Program-made: the position numbers and the translations under genes
Shown here: positions 19,167 to 29,800 of the stretch, piece after piece
Layout: each line of letters begins with the position of its first letter
Numbering within the stretch: position 1 is the stretch's first letter
The notes under the pieces: model-generated
The model's input: only the letters and a program-made list of their open reading frames with translations
Database searches by the model: none
What the model was told of the DNA's origin: nothing
NCBI RefSeq assembly: GCF_039543225.1
Contig: NZ_BAABJI010000001.1
Location: 1,081,193-1,145,192, forward strand
DNA from: Mucilaginibacter defluvii
GTDB lineage: Bacteria > Bacteroidota > Bacteroidia > Sphingobacteriales > Sphingobacteriaceae
Reading direction: 5' to 3'
DNA length: 64,000 bases

Positions 19167-21689
19167 TTACTGCACTACTTTCACCGTGCGGCCGCCGCGG
19201 CCTTCGTTATTAAATACCCGTAAATTAAGTTGTGGCGAGTAGGGGATGCTGTCAGTAAACAGGCGACTGTTAGCATCAGGCTCGGTGCCATCAGTTGTGT
19301 AGCGGATGGTGAAACCCGGTAATTGCACGTTGGCACGCACAAGGCCATTCTCAATTACAATACCCGGTGTAGGAATGCGGTACTGAAAACCACCTGCATA
19401 ATGATCGAGCTTTGGCAATTCATTTTTGCCTACTTTGTTGGCGAATGCACCCCAGGCCTGGTTGTACATGGCTTCGCTTTTCGCTATCTCCGGCTCGGTA
19501 GCCCATTGTGGGTCAGGTGCCCAGGCGCGCTCGGCTACTGCCAGCAACTTGGGCAGCAACAGGTATTCCTGCTTTTCGGGCGAAGTAATCACCTCGGCCC
19601 AAAGCGGCGATTGTATGCCTACAATATTGCGTTTGCCAGCTTCCGTTAATTGTTCTTTGCCATCAAAATACCCTGCCTTAAGCGGCTGGCCCTGCTCATT
19701 CTCCTTTTGGTTTTTATAGTAGTTGTAGGGGATAAACGAAAATGGTTTATTCAGGTCGACATAACCACCCCAATATTGCCCGCGCTCGTAAAAGCTGGTG
19801 TTATAAGCCAGGTCAAGGTACAGGTTAGTAACGTTGGTTAATACTACTTTATAACCGGCATTGGCCAGCTTATAGGCCAGGTCTTCATTTCCGGCCAGGT
19901 TGTTCCAAACATCGGTGTGGAAGTTTTCGTTGGCGAAACGCGGGTCAACAACCAAGCGTTTACGTCCGTTAACCATGCCGCTTGTCAAACCAATCTCTTC
20001 CCAGCCGGATAGGTACAGGCTTTTTGATTTGAGCATGTTATTTACCTTACCGAAGTAATAAAACCATAGGTCGGATGTGTTCTTAATGCTTGAGTCTCTT
20101 CTCATCAGATCGGCGATAACCGGCGATTTTTCCCATACGCCGGCAGGTACTTCGTCTCCGCCAAAATGTATGGTTTGTAAAGGCGCGCCGGCCTCTTTGT
20201 ACATCGCGATCAACTCGTCAGATACCTTCTCCAGGAAAGTGTAAACAGACGGTAAGCCCACATTTATTACGTTATCGCTAAAACCCTGTACCGAGCGGTA
20301 GCTTGATTTATCATTGATATCGCGCAGCAAATATTGTTCCGCCTCGGCCTTTTTGCCCAGTTTCATCAGGCGTTCGTAACGTGCGTTCATTGCTTTAATA
20401 GCAGCGCGCGCATGTCCGGGTGTCTCTATTTCGGGTATTACTTTGATGTGTCTTTCGTTGGCGTAACGCAAAATCTCTACAAATTCCTGCTTGCTGTAAT
20501 AGCCGCTGCCCGCCTGGTTGGTGGTATCAGGGCCTGAGCCGTAAGCGGGGTTGATGGCGTTAAGTTCATTGGTGCTATGCCCCCGTGTTGAGCCGGTTTG
20601 GGTAAGTTCAGGCAAGCCGGGTATCTCTATGCGCCAGCCCTCATCATCAACAAAGTGCATGTGCAGCACATTGAATTTGTAAAAGGATAACAGGTCGATC
20701 ACCTTAATTACCTGCGATTTTGGCTGGAAATTTCGCGCAACATCCATCATAAACGCGCGGTGCTCAAAACGTGGCGCGTCTGTAATGGTAACGGCAGGAA
20801 TATCAAAGTTTTTTTGCGTACCCGCCCATGCGCTTGCCGGCAAAAGGTTTTTTAACGATTGCAGGCCATAAAATATACCGGCACCGTTAGTAGCGCTGAT
20901 GGTTATACGGCCTGGGGTTACTTGTAGCTGGTATCCTTCCGCGCCGTTATTGCCACCTTTTTGCAGTACAATAACATTATATTTTTCGGTAAAACCGGTT
21001 TGTGGTTTACTGCCTAAAACTTTGGCCAGTTCCTCTTTAAAATAAGTAGCCTCCTTAATAAAAGCCGGGTCATTAATAATTTTAACCTGCGGATTAAGTT
21101 TAAAGGTACCGGCGGTACGTTTGTAGCTTACCGGGGTAGGCAATACCGGCGATAAGTTAGCCGCAGGCACATCAGTTATCAACTGGTTTTGGCGGTATAC
21201 TTTTTCGGCAAGCGCTTTCTCGCTTTGGTCAGTATTTACTTGGTTTGAGATATCTATAAGCAGCGGATAGCCTTTTTCAGGTTCGTTATTAAAAACGATA
21301 TAAAATCCTTTCGGGAAGTCGGTAATATCCTTAACATGCCCTTGCAATACGCTTGATGATATAGAGTCTCCGGGCGCTACACTTTTAAAGCCACTACCTG
21401 GATATAGTGCGAAAAGGTCGCCGTTGACACGGTCTACCAACAATATTTTATCCGGGCCGGTGCGAGTAGTTGTGGCATTAAAATATATTTTCCACCCTTT
21501 TGCGGGTATGGGTTTACTGCCTTTGTTAACTAAGGTTATCAGCGCGCGCGCCTGTGTGGTATTGGCGTATGGGTTTTCAACAATCTGCCAGCTCAGCCTC
21601 ACATCAGCGGCATTAAACGGATTTTTGCTTTGTGCCAGTGCCAAGGCACTCATCATCACAGAAAATATTATTAAAACCGATTTTCTCAT
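19167..21689 (-). CDS. GH20 beta-N-acetylhexosaminidase
   Basis: Secreted exo-enzyme that releases terminal beta-GlcNAc or GalNAc by substrate-assisted catalysis. The 840 residues show a signal peptide (to about ALAQS), an N-terminal CHB_HEX carbohydrate-binding domain (about 25-165), a GH20b domain (about 180-310), the catalytic barrel (about 310-690) with the Asp512-Glu513 pair in IHFGGDEVPAGVW, and a C-terminal chitobiase Ig-like domain (FTIRYTTDGTEPD). This full four-domain layout is that of chitobiase-type hexosaminidases. It lies 96 nt downstream of the nagK-like gene on the same strand, which metabolises its product. Confidence 0.95.
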   Translation of the reverse strand: MRKSVLIIFSVMMSALALAQSKNPFNAADVRLSWQIVENPYANTTQARALITLVNKGSKPIPAKGWKIYFNATTTRTGPDKILLVDRVNGDLFALYPGSGFKSVAPGDSISSSVLQGHVKDITDFPKGFYIVFNNEPEKGYPLLIDISNQVNTDQSEKALAEKVYRQNQLITDVPAANLSPVLPTPVSYKRTAGTFKLNPQVKIINDPAFIKEATYFKEELAKVLGSKPQTGFTEKYNVIVLQKGGNNGAEGYQLQVTPGRITISATNGAGIFYGLQSLKNLLPASAWAGTQKNFDIPAVTITDAPRFEHRAFMMDVARNFQPKSQVIKVIDLLSFYKFNVLHMHFVDDEGWRIEIPGLPELTQTGSTRGHSTNELNAINPAYGSGPDTTNQAGSGYYSKQEFVEILRYANERHIKVIPEIETPGHARAAIKAMNARYERLMKLGKKAEAEQYLLRDINDKSSYRSVQGFSDNVINVGLPSVYTFLEKVSDELIAMYKEAGAPLQTIHFGGDEVPAGVWEKSPVIADLMRRDSSIKNTSDLWFYYFGKVNNMLKSKSLYLSGWEEIGLTSGMVNGRKRLVVDPRFANENFHTDVWNNLAGNEDLAYKLANAGYKVVLTNVTNLYLDLAYNTSFYERGQYWGGYVDLNKPFSFIPYNYYKNQKENEQGQPLKAGYFDGKEQLTEAGKRNIVGIQSPLWAEVITSPEKQEYLLLPKLLAVAERAWAPDPQWATEPEIAKSEAMYNQAWGAFANKVGKNELPKLDHYAGGFQYRIPTPGIVIENGLVRANVQLPGFTIRYTTDGTEPDANSRLFTDSIPYSPQLNLRVFNNEGRGGRTVKVVQ

Positions 21690-21785
21690 AAATATATATT
21701 TGAGGCGAGCCCCTTAGTTTAACACGTAAATATATTGCGTAGTTGCAAAAAACCTGCCGATAATTATTTTAAGCTATTCAGCGGC

Positions 21786-22658
21786 TTATAGTGATGCTTC
21801 ATTGGCATCCGGCTGAACAGTAGTATTTGTGTGATAACTTATTAACCCCTCAATTGGCGCTTTTATAATGTTACCGGTACGCATACCATAGGTTTTAGCA
21901 ACATCGCTAAGTATTGCCGAAAACATATAGCCTATTGATCCGACGCAATTAAGCGAATAAAGTTTAAAATCAGGGTAAAGGGAGATCATGTTCTCAAAGC
22001 AATCAGTAAAAGCTTTGCGGATAATACCATTAATGTAAGGGTGCTCCATGCGTGGCGCAATAAAGCGTACAAAGCCGGCACAAAAACGGTTAGGTAAGGG
22101 TTTAGAATGCGCGTGCTCCACAATATCATCAGGCGTGAGGCCGTATTCGTTCCAAAACTCAACACGTAAATCCTCCGGCAACTGGCCCCGGCCATAACTT
22201 ACCAGTAACTGCTTGCCGATGTAAGCGCCGCTGCCTTCATCGCCCAGCATAAAGCCCAGCGAATCAATTTGATGTATTATTACTTTACCGTCGTACAGGC
22301 AACTGTTTGCACCGGTACCTAAAATAGCCACAAAACCGGTATCGTTGCCCAAAACGGCGCGGGCCGCGGCCAGCAAATCGTGTTCAACTTCAATATGCGC
22401 ATGTTTAAAAACGCGTGCCAGCGCCGTTTCAACTATTTGATTTTTATCACCGCTGCAACCGGCACCATAAAAGTATATTTCTTTAACATTCTCTGCATCA
22501 AGGTTAGCAGGCAGCCTGTCTATTATGGCGTAATAAATGTAATCCGCATCAACATAGTATGGGTTGAATCCTTCAGTATCAAAATATGTTATGGAGTTGT
22601 TGTCGCCCAACAGGCACCAATCCGTTTTAGTAGAGCCGCTGTCTGCAATAAGTTTCAT
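21786..22658 (-). CDS. BadF/BadG-family N-acetylglucosamine kinase
   Basis: Cytoplasmic sugar kinase that likely phosphorylates GlcNAc at O6 after uptake. The 290-residue actin-fold protein shows the phosphate-1 motif DSGSTKTDW, the phosphate-2-like LGTGANS, and LGDEGSGAYIGKQLL. Length and motifs match bacterial homologues of the eukaryotic NAGK branch and not the ROK NagK type. Neighbours support the assignment: GH20 hexosaminidase downstream, ROK repressor and NagB fusion divergent. MurNAc kinase activity is an alternative, but no etherase (murQ) is nearby. Confidence 0.85.
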   Translation of the reverse strand: MKLIADSGSTKTDWCLLGDNNSITYFDTEGFNPYYVDADYIYYAIIDRLPANLDAENVKEIYFYGAGCSGDKNQIVETALARVFKHAHIEVEHDLLAAARAVLGNDTGFVAILGTGANSCLYDGKVIIHQIDSLGFMLGDEGSGAYIGKQLLVSYGRGQLPEDLRVEFWNEYGLTPDDIVEHAHSKPLPNRFCAGFVRFIAPRMEHPYINGIIRKAFTDCFENMISLYPDFKLYSLNCVGSIGYMFSAILSDVAKTYGMRTGNIIKAPIEGLISYHTNTTVQPDANEASL

Positions 22659-22988
22659 TATAATATTTTTAAAGTGTGATATGCCCTCCCGGTAATACCA
22701 CCGGCCGACAGTTAATTTTGCTACGATACTTTTAGATGTGGACAGCTAAGTTTATAGTAGTCAGTTAAACCAAAACTAATAAAAAGGTGCATAAACTTTA
22801 AAATATATTTAAAAAGATTTTTTGTGTTTTATAAATTTCGATTAAGTATTTCGATAAATTGTAACGCTGCTGCGTATATTAGCGTCTTACATTTAACTAT
22901 ACGTTGCAGAACTTAAATTTGAGTGTTGTGTTTGTCAAAGACCGGATCATCAACAAAAATTTTTGCTATTTGAGTATTATAAACCTGT
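22659..22988. promoter_or_regulatory. Divergent control region between nagK-like and ROK genes
   Basis: 330 nt of AT-rich sequence with no gene. It carries a direct repeat ATTTCGAT at 22835-22842 and 22848-22855 (13-nt period) and a TAnnTTTG-like box (TAAATTTG, 22914-22921) without a clear -33 partner. As the region lies between the ROK repressor gene and the gene it probably controls, the direct repeat is a candidate operator. This is inference only. Confidence 0.35.
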
Positions 22989-24200
22989 ATGTTTAACGCC
23001 AACAAAAAAACAGCTAAGCTTTATGCGGAAATAATACAACATTTGTATTATGGCGAACAACTATCGAGCGCGGAGCTCAGCGCACGCATTGATAAAAGCA
23101 TACCGCTGGTTACGAAGGCGGTGAACCATCTGATTGAGGCGGGTTTTGTTATTGAGCAAGGTTATGCCCCTTCAAGCGGCGGCCGCAGGCCGTTGATGTA
23201 TTCCGTTCGGCACGATAGGTTACATATTGTTACCGTAGCGATGGATCAGCTTTCAACACGTATCGGTATTGTTGACCTTCTGAATAATTTTGTTTCACCG
23301 GTAGAAATCATCAGCTTAAACTTACAGGACAATCCGCAAGCGCTCAATTCACTGGTATCAATAATCAACACGCACATTGAGCAATCAAAAGTTGATAAGG
23401 AAAAGATAATAGGGGTGGGCATTGGCATGCCCGGCTTTGTTAACGTAAACGAAGGTATTAACTATACTTACCTTGACGCAGGCAACAAAAGCCTTACGCA
23501 GTATTTGGCCGACGCGGTAGAGCTGCCGGTTTACATTGATAATGATTCGAGTTTGATCGCTTTATCTGAATTAAAGTTCGGCATCGCTAAATCAATAAAG
23601 GATGTAATGGTGATCAACATCGGCTGGGGTATAGGTTTGGGTATGATCATCAACGGGCAGATTTTTCGCGGTGAGAATGGCTTTGCGGGAGAGTTTAGCC
23701 ACATACCTATTGCAGAGGAAGGTGCGCTTTGTGCCTGCGGTAAGCAGGGATGCCTGGAAGCCGAAGCCTCATTAATGGCCGTAGCCCAAAAAGCTATTGA
23801 GGGGGTTGAAAGTGGCCAAAAATCGAGCCTGCAGCATTATATTACAGATGATCATTCAAACCTTGCAGTCGGTAATGTGCTGATGGACGCTGCCAATAAG
23901 GGCGATCAGTATGCTATCGAACTGCTTTCAGACGCGGCTTACAAAATCGGCCGCGCGCTATCTATTCTGATACACATCCTGAACCCTAAGGCAATCGTAC
24001 TCAGCGGCAGGGGAGTTAAAGTAGGAAAACTTCTGTTAGCGCCAATACAACAGGCGCTTAATAAGTATTGTATACCACGCCTGGCACAAGGCACCGAGCT
24101 TTTTATATCTGAAATAGGCTTTGATGCTGAACTGATCGGCGCGGCCATCCTGGTTATGGAAAGCTTTAACAAGATGCACGGCGGATTGCAAAAAAAATAA
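22989..24200 (+). CDS. ROK family transcriptional repressor (NagC-like)
   Basis: Sugar-responsive DNA-binding repressor of 403 residues. A winged HTH occupies about 10-75 (SSAELSARIDKSIPLVTKAV, then GGRRPLMYSV), followed by a ROK sugar-kinase-fold domain with ATP-site-like GVGIGMPGFV, the conserved DNDSS and the zinc motif CACGKQGCLEAE preceded by FAGEFSHIPI. The HTH makes it a regulator and not only a kinase. It lies divergent from the GlcNAc kinase and 142 nt before the NagB fusion, so amino-sugar catabolism is the likely regulon and GlcNAc or GlcNAc-6-P the likely ligand. Confidence 0.9.
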   Translation: MFNANKKTAKLYAEIIQHLYYGEQLSSAELSARIDKSIPLVTKAVNHLIEAGFVIEQGYAPSSGGRRPLMYSVRHDRLHIVTVAMDQLSTRIGIVDLLNNFVSPVEIISLNLQDNPQALNSLVSIINTHIEQSKVDKEKIIGVGIGMPGFVNVNEGINYTYLDAGNKSLTQYLADAVELPVYIDNDSSLIALSELKFGIAKSIKDVMVINIGWGIGLGMIINGQIFRGENGFAGEFSHIPIAEEGALCACGKQGCLEAEASLMAVAQKAIEGVESGQKSSLQHYITDDHSNLAVGNVLMDAANKGDQYAIELLSDAAYKIGRALSILIHILNPKAIVLSGRGVKVGKLLLAPIQQALNKYCIPRLAQGTELFISEIGFDAELIGAAILVMESFNKMHGGLQKK

Positions 24201-24342
24201 CAAACATTATAGTATTTATACCGTATATAAACCAGCAAATCGCGTTTTATACTTTGTAAAATATTTAATAAGTTTTATTTATTATTTAAAAAATATAAGT
24301 AAGTTTGTTCAATTTGCAGAGTAACCAAACTCAATCCACTAT

Positions 24343-26262
24343 ATGTCACGACTCAACCTGCTTGAAGAAACCCGATACGAAAAATTACCGGTTACGGTAT
24401 TTCCTGATTCGATAGCTGCCTCAAACAGTGTAGCTGCACGCATAGCCGCACTTATACGCGACAAACAAAGCCGCGGAGAAACTACCGTTTTAGGTTTGGC
24501 TACAGGCGCAACCCCGGTTAAGGTTTATAAAGAGCTGATTCGTTTACATAAGGAGGAAGGCTTAAGCTTTAAGAACGTCGTTACTTTTAATCTCGACGAG
24601 TACTTTCCGATGCAGCCTAATGCCGAGCAGAGCTATGTTACTTTTATGAAGCAACAACTGTTCGATCATATCGACATCGATCCTGCGAATATTCATATTC
24701 CTGATGGTACGCTGGCAGAAGCCGATGTAGCGCAGTTCTGTATCAATTACGAGCAAAAAATAAATTCATACGGCGGGCTCGACCTGCAGATATTGGGTAT
24801 AGGCCGTACCGGTCACATTGGTTTTAACGAGCCGGGCTCGGCGCCAAATTCCGGTACACGCCTGGTAACGCTGGATGACCTGACCCGCCGCGATGCTTCG
24901 CGCGATTTTGGCGGTAAGGAGAATGTACCTACCAAAGCCATTACCATGGGGGTAGGTACCATATTCAAGGCCCGCGAGATTATTTTAATGGCCTGGAACC
25001 TTAAAAAAGCCAGTATCATTAAAAAAGCGGTTGAAGGTTCGGTGTCATCTGAAGTACCGGCTACTTACCTGCAACTGTCTGATAAGGTGGAGTTCATCCT
25101 TGACCAGGATGCTGCTGCCGAGCTTACCCGTTTTGATACACCTTGGCTGGTTCGTGATTGTGTTTGGGATATTCAACTGATAAAAAAAGCGGTGGTTTGG
25201 CTTTCAAAAACCACCGGTAAGCCCATCCTTAAACTTACCGAGGAAGATTATAACAACAATGGCATGGCGCAACTGGCAACTGAAAAAGGGCCGGTGTACA
25301 ATATCAACATTGATATATTTAACAAGTTACAGCATACCATTACCGGCTGGCCGGGTGGTAAGCCTAATGCTGACGACAGCCAGCGCCCTGAACGTAAGGA
25401 TCCGGCTAAAAAACGCTCCATCATTTTTTCTCCGCATCCTGATGATGATGTGATCTCGATGGGTGGCACATTCATTCGACTGGCCGACCAAGGGCATGAG
25501 GTACACGTAGCCTACCAAACATCAGGCAATACAGCCGTTTGGGATGATGACGTGCTGCGCTTTATGGAATTTGCCATCGATTTCAACAAGGCTCAAGGTA
25601 TTGATACCACAACGCTTGAAAATACTTACCGCGAGAGCCGTGAGTTTATAGGCAAAAAGCTCCCAAATCAGCCCGACCAGATTGCTATACGTGATGTTAA
25701 GGGATTGATACGTAAGGGAGAAGCCATAGCCGGAGCAAGGTTTGCCGGTTTACCCGATGAGAACATCCACTTCCAGAACCTGCCATTTTATGACAGGCAA
25801 AAAACTAACAGCAATGTAAGTTTTGAAGATGACATACAACAAACCATTGAGCTTTTACGTAAAGTAAAACCGCACCAGGTATTCGCCGCCGGTGATTTTG
25901 CCGATCCGCATGGTACACACAAAGTTTGCTTTGATGTGATTTTGGCCGCATTGCAGCGCCTTAAAGGTACCGAGGAATGGGTTGACGATTGCTGGCTATG
26001 GCTGTACCGTGGCGCATGGCACGAGTTTGAGATACACGAAATACAAATGGCCGTTCCACTTTCACCGCAGGAGGTGATGCGTAAGCGTTTGGCCATATAC
26101 AAACACCAGTCGCAAAAGGATTTGCCGGTATTCCCGGGGGATGACGCACGCGAGTTTTGGGTACGTGCCGAGCAGCGCACTGCCGAAACTGCCCGTTCGT
26201 ATGATGAGCTTGGCCTCGCCGAGTACGAAGCCATTGAGGCCTTTGTGCGCTGGGAGTTTTAA
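24343..26262 (+). CDS. nagB: NagB glucosamine-6-phosphate deaminase fused to PIG-L/LmbE deacetylase domain
   Basis: Two-domain protein of 639 residues. Residues about 10-270 are a NagB domain (GLATGATPVKVYKEL; Asp85 in NLDEYF; GIGRTGHIGFNEP with His158 and Glu163). The E. coli NagB Asp141 position is Thr156 here. Residues about 360-620 are a PIG-L/LmbE domain: the zinc/base motif FSPHPDDD (His365, Asp367, Asp368) and a second His cluster DPHGTHK (His523, His526). NagB converts GlcN-6-P to Fru-6-P plus ammonia; PIG-L enzymes deacetylate GlcNAc compounds. With no nagA in the window, the C-terminal domain may supply the GlcNAc-6-P deacetylase step. The long form is known in Bacteroidota annotations; its second activity is, to my knowledge, not settled. 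Confidence 0.92.
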   Translation: MSRLNLLEETRYEKLPVTVFPDSIAASNSVAARIAALIRDKQSRGETTVLGLATGATPVKVYKELIRLHKEEGLSFKNVVTFNLDEYFPMQPNAEQSYVTFMKQQLFDHIDIDPANIHIPDGTLAEADVAQFCINYEQKINSYGGLDLQILGIGRTGHIGFNEPGSAPNSGTRLVTLDDLTRRDASRDFGGKENVPTKAITMGVGTIFKAREIILMAWNLKKASIIKKAVEGSVSSEVPATYLQLSDKVEFILDQDAAAELTRFDTPWLVRDCVWDIQLIKKAVVWLSKTTGKPILKLTEEDYNNNGMAQLATEKGPVYNINIDIFNKLQHTITGWPGGKPNADDSQRPERKDPAKKRSIIFSPHPDDDVISMGGTFIRLADQGHEVHVAYQTSGNTAVWDDDVLRFMEFAIDFNKAQGIDTTTLENTYRESREFIGKKLPNQPDQIAIRDVKGLIRKGEAIAGARFAGLPDENIHFQNLPFYDRQKTNSNVSFEDDIQQTIELLRKVKPHQVFAAGDFADPHGTHKVCFDVILAALQRLKGTEEWVDDCWLWLYRGAWHEFEIHEIQMAVPLSPQEVMRKRLAIYKHQSQKDLPVFPGDDAREFWVRAEQRTAETARSYDELGLAEYEAIEAFVRWEF

Positions 26263-26299
26263 TAAGAGCTTTTTTTAGTTAAGGGGTTAATTAAAAAAG

Positions 26300-26345
26300 A
26301 AGCCTGGTGTTCCGCTTAATTGCAGAACCCAGGCTTAATTGTTTT
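26300..26345 (+). terminator. Terminator after the NagB fusion
   Basis: Arms AAGCCTGG-T-GTTC and GAAC-CCAGGCTT (one bulged T) with a 12-nt loop, followed by AATTGTTTT. Confidence 0.65.
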
Positions 26346-26346
26346 A

Positions 26347-26585
26347 CCTCGTACCTTGTTCGCAATGACAAATTGATTGTTAATCAAAAGCACAAACCGG
26401 AAATAACCTTTTCTACCGGCATCAGGAATGCCCGGAGCAACTCAAGCCTTGCCAAAGCATAACCATTCACCGGGCAGGACGTAGCCGGCGATTTATTCGC
26501 TATGTTTATTTTAATTGTGCTCATGAGATCGCTAACGCTAAGTTTTGCTTCTTTTGCTCGCACAAAAGAAGTTTAGGACAGGTAG
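26347..26585 (+). repeat. Dispersed intergenic repeat, copy A
   Basis: Matches in reverse complement the stretch 37242-37475. An 87-bp core (26461-26547) is identical to 37279-37365; the flanks match with scattered differences. At its right end is a hairpin CTTCTTTTG-CTCGCA-CAAAAGAAG (26548-26571) that is kept in the other copy. No open frame of interest and no transposase is seen. Confidence 0.85.
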
Positions 26586-26873
26586 TGAACTCTGTTTACG
26601 AAAGTGCTTCTTTTTAAACGATTATGCTTTGACTATCGCCAGCCTGCTCTTGGCCGCAGAGGCCAGTTACTTTGTCTTAGACACAAAGTAACCAAAAGTC
26701 AAGCCGGAAAAAACCTTCATCCGCACAGGCCATACTCCCTGCCCGGTTTTCCGGCAGGCCTACGCTTTTTTTTATTATCAGTTCAGTTCAAGAAAAATAA
26801 GCGGCTTCGAATAAAATTGGTAATATCATCAATATGGCGAGGGGTATTTTTACTGATTACCGGAGCTTAGTTA
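26586..26873. other. Non-coding stretch with a short hairpin
   Basis: Nothing coding is supported. It contains the inverted repeat GTTACTTTGT-CTTAGAC-ACAAAGTAAC (26666-26692) and a hairpin-like CCGG-rich part near 26740. The type resembles common intergenic repeats of Sphingobacteriaceae, which is from general memory and not searched. Confidence 0.4.
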
Positions 26874-29800
26874 CTATGAACTAATAGCACCTATATTCTT
26901 TAGCAACTTTCTGTTCTCCCGGCGGTGTATCAGCCTGTATACTATAGCATAAATTACAGGGAGTATCAGCAGGGTAAGTATGGTTGAGGTAACCAGACCG
27001 CCAATTACCACAATGGCCAGTGGCTTTTGCGTTTCAGAACCGATACCGGTTGATATGGCCGCGGGCATCAGGCCAATGGCAGCCATCAGGGCGGTCATTA
27101 CCACGGGGCGTACCCTTGATATTACTCCATCAAGCAGGGCCTCGTCAAGGTGCATACCCGCTTGCAGGTTTGTGCGGAAAACCGATATCAGGATCACCCC
27201 GTTTTGGATGCACACGCCAAATAAGGCTATGAAACCAATACCGGCCGATATGCTGAAGTTGATGCCCGTAATGTGCAGTGCCAAAATACCGCCTATTAAT
27301 GCGAAGGGTACGTTCAGCAATACCAGCAGGGCATCTTTACTGTTACCAAAGGTTACAAACAATATCAGGAATATCAACAGTAAACAAATCGGTACTACGT
27401 GTGCCAGGGTACTTGATGCACGTATCTGGTTTTCAAACTCACCATTCCAGGTAAAAGAGTACGCATGAGGTAATTGTACATTCTTGTTTACCTTCGCTTG
27501 CGCCTCGGCAATGGTGCTGCCCAAATCGCGGCCACGGACAGAGAACTTTACGGCAATATAACGTGAATTGTTATCACGGTATACAAAGGCCGGCCCGGTA
27601 ATCTCCCGGATGGTTGAGATCTCCTTGATGGAAATTTTTGAACCGTTAAGGGTTGGTACCATGAGTTTTTCAATATCTTCTTGTGTGGCGCGGTATTGTT
27701 TTTGGTAACGAATGCGGATGTCGAACTTACGCTCACCTTCGTATAGCTGGGTAGCCGCTTTACCGCCAATGGCCATCTCGATTACAGAATTGGCATCCGC
27801 AGTAGATACCCCGTACAAGGCCATTTTACGCTGGTCAAGCTCTATCCTGAACTCGGGCTGGCCAAGGTTACGCAGCACGCCCAGATCGGTTACGCCATCA
27901 ACATGTTTGAGTACCGACATTACGGCATCTGCCTTTTTATCCAGCACATCAAAGTCCGATCCGAATATTTTTACCGCCATTGATGCGGGCACACCGGCCA
28001 CCGCCTCAGCCACGTTGTCAATAATAGGTTGCGAGTAGTTGAACACAATACCCGGAAACTGACTTAGTTTTTTATCCATTTCGGCAATCAGTTCATCCTG
28101 GGTAATGTGGCGTTTCCATTGCTTTTTTGGGAGCAGATCTACCTGTATCTGCACGTTAAAAAAGCCTTTCGGGTCGGTACCGTCGTTGGTACGGCCTACC
28201 TGCGATAGTGTTTGTTTAACCTCCGGAAAGGTAGCCAGTATGGCGCGCATCTTATTGGTAACATTAACCGAGTTCTCCAGCGAGCTGCTCATCGGTAATT
28301 GTGCCGATACCCAAAGCGCACACTCGTTAAGCTGAGGTAAAAATTCGGTACCCAACAGCTTAGCCGACATAAAGGTTAATACCATAGCGCTCATGGCCAC
28401 TATCAGGCTCATTTTTTGGTTACGGTATGTAAATCTGAACATCTTTTTTATGCCATTCTCAAAAAACAACACGATAGGGTTATGCTTTTCGCGTACGTTT
28501 TTGCGCAGTAGCACGCTCGAAAGGGCAGGTACTAATGTAAGCGTAAACAGCAGCGCGCCTAACAAGGCGAAGGCCAGTGTATAGGCCAAAGGCGAAAATA
28601 TTTTTCCTTCTACCTTTTGAAATGCGAAGATCGGGATCAGGCAGGTAATGATGATCAGTTTAGAGAAAAAGATAGCCTTACCCATTTCGGCTCCTACATT
28701 TTTGAAAAGGCCCAGTTTGGCAAGCTTGTTGAACTTTTCCATACCGACCTCTTTTGCCCGGTGATCAAGCGCTACAAACAGACCCTCGACCATTACCACC
28801 GCTCCATCTATGATTATACCAAAGTCGACAGCGCCCATTGAGATCAGGTTAGCCGTCATGCCCTTTATCCGCATACAAATAAACGCGAACAACAAAGCCA
28901 GCGGAATAATTATGGACACGGTAAGCGTGGTGCGCCAGTCGGCCATGAACAACAATACCACTACGGTTACCAGCACAATACCCTCTAAAAGATTATGTAT
29001 TACCGTTTCTGTACAAAACTCCATCAGAATGGTGCGATCGTAAAAGGTGTCTATCTTAACATCCTTAGGTAGCACGTTCTCGTTCAAATCCTGAACCTTG
29101 TCCTTAATACGAACCAATACATCAGCAGGGTTTTCGCCCTTACGCATAACTACTATGCCTTCAATTACATCGTTATCCTTATCGCGCCCAACCTGGCCCA
29201 GGCGGGGCAAACCGCTTTCTTTAATGACCGCGATGTTTCGAGCTAAGATAGGTACGTTATTAACGTTTTTGATGATAATATTCTCGATCTCGCTGATGTT
29301 GTTGATCAAGCCTATACCACGCACCACAAATGCCTGGTTGTTCTTTTCAATCACATCGCCACCTACGTTAATGTTACTGCGGTTGATGGCATTGTAAACG
29401 TCCAGTGACGTAAGCCCGTATTTTTGCAATAACGATGGGTTAACGCTCACTTCATAGTCTTTTTCCTCGCCGCCAAAGCTGTTCACGTCGGCAACGCCGG
29501 GGATGGCTTTGAACTGGCGGTCAAGCACCCAATCCTGTATGGCGGTAAGCTCATGCAGCGATTTGGTTTTGCTTTTTAAAGTGTAACGAAAAATCTCGCC
29601 GGTTGGACCATATGGCGGCTCAACCTCTGGTTTTACACCGTCAGGCAACTCGGCATTGCTAAGGCGGCTCAATACCTGCTGGCGGGCAAAAGCATCGTCC
29701 ACGTCATCATCAAAAATAATGCGAACGTATGACAGGCCAAAGGATGAGGTGGTGCGCAGGTTAACCTTTTTTTGCACCGAGTTTAATACGGTTTCCATAG

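Noticed and set aside
26604..26870. 88-codon open frame on the plus strand
   Set aside because: It lies in a repeat-like intergenic region with inverted repeats, has no recognisable domain and is rich in Arg/Leu/Phe in an unnatural pattern.
26980..27468. 162-codon open frame antisense to the RND pump
   Set aside because: It is a shadow of a clear CzcA gene; low-complexity Ser/Thr/Pro-rich with no domain. The same applies to antisense frames at 15015-15473, 33066-33527 and 34978-35463.
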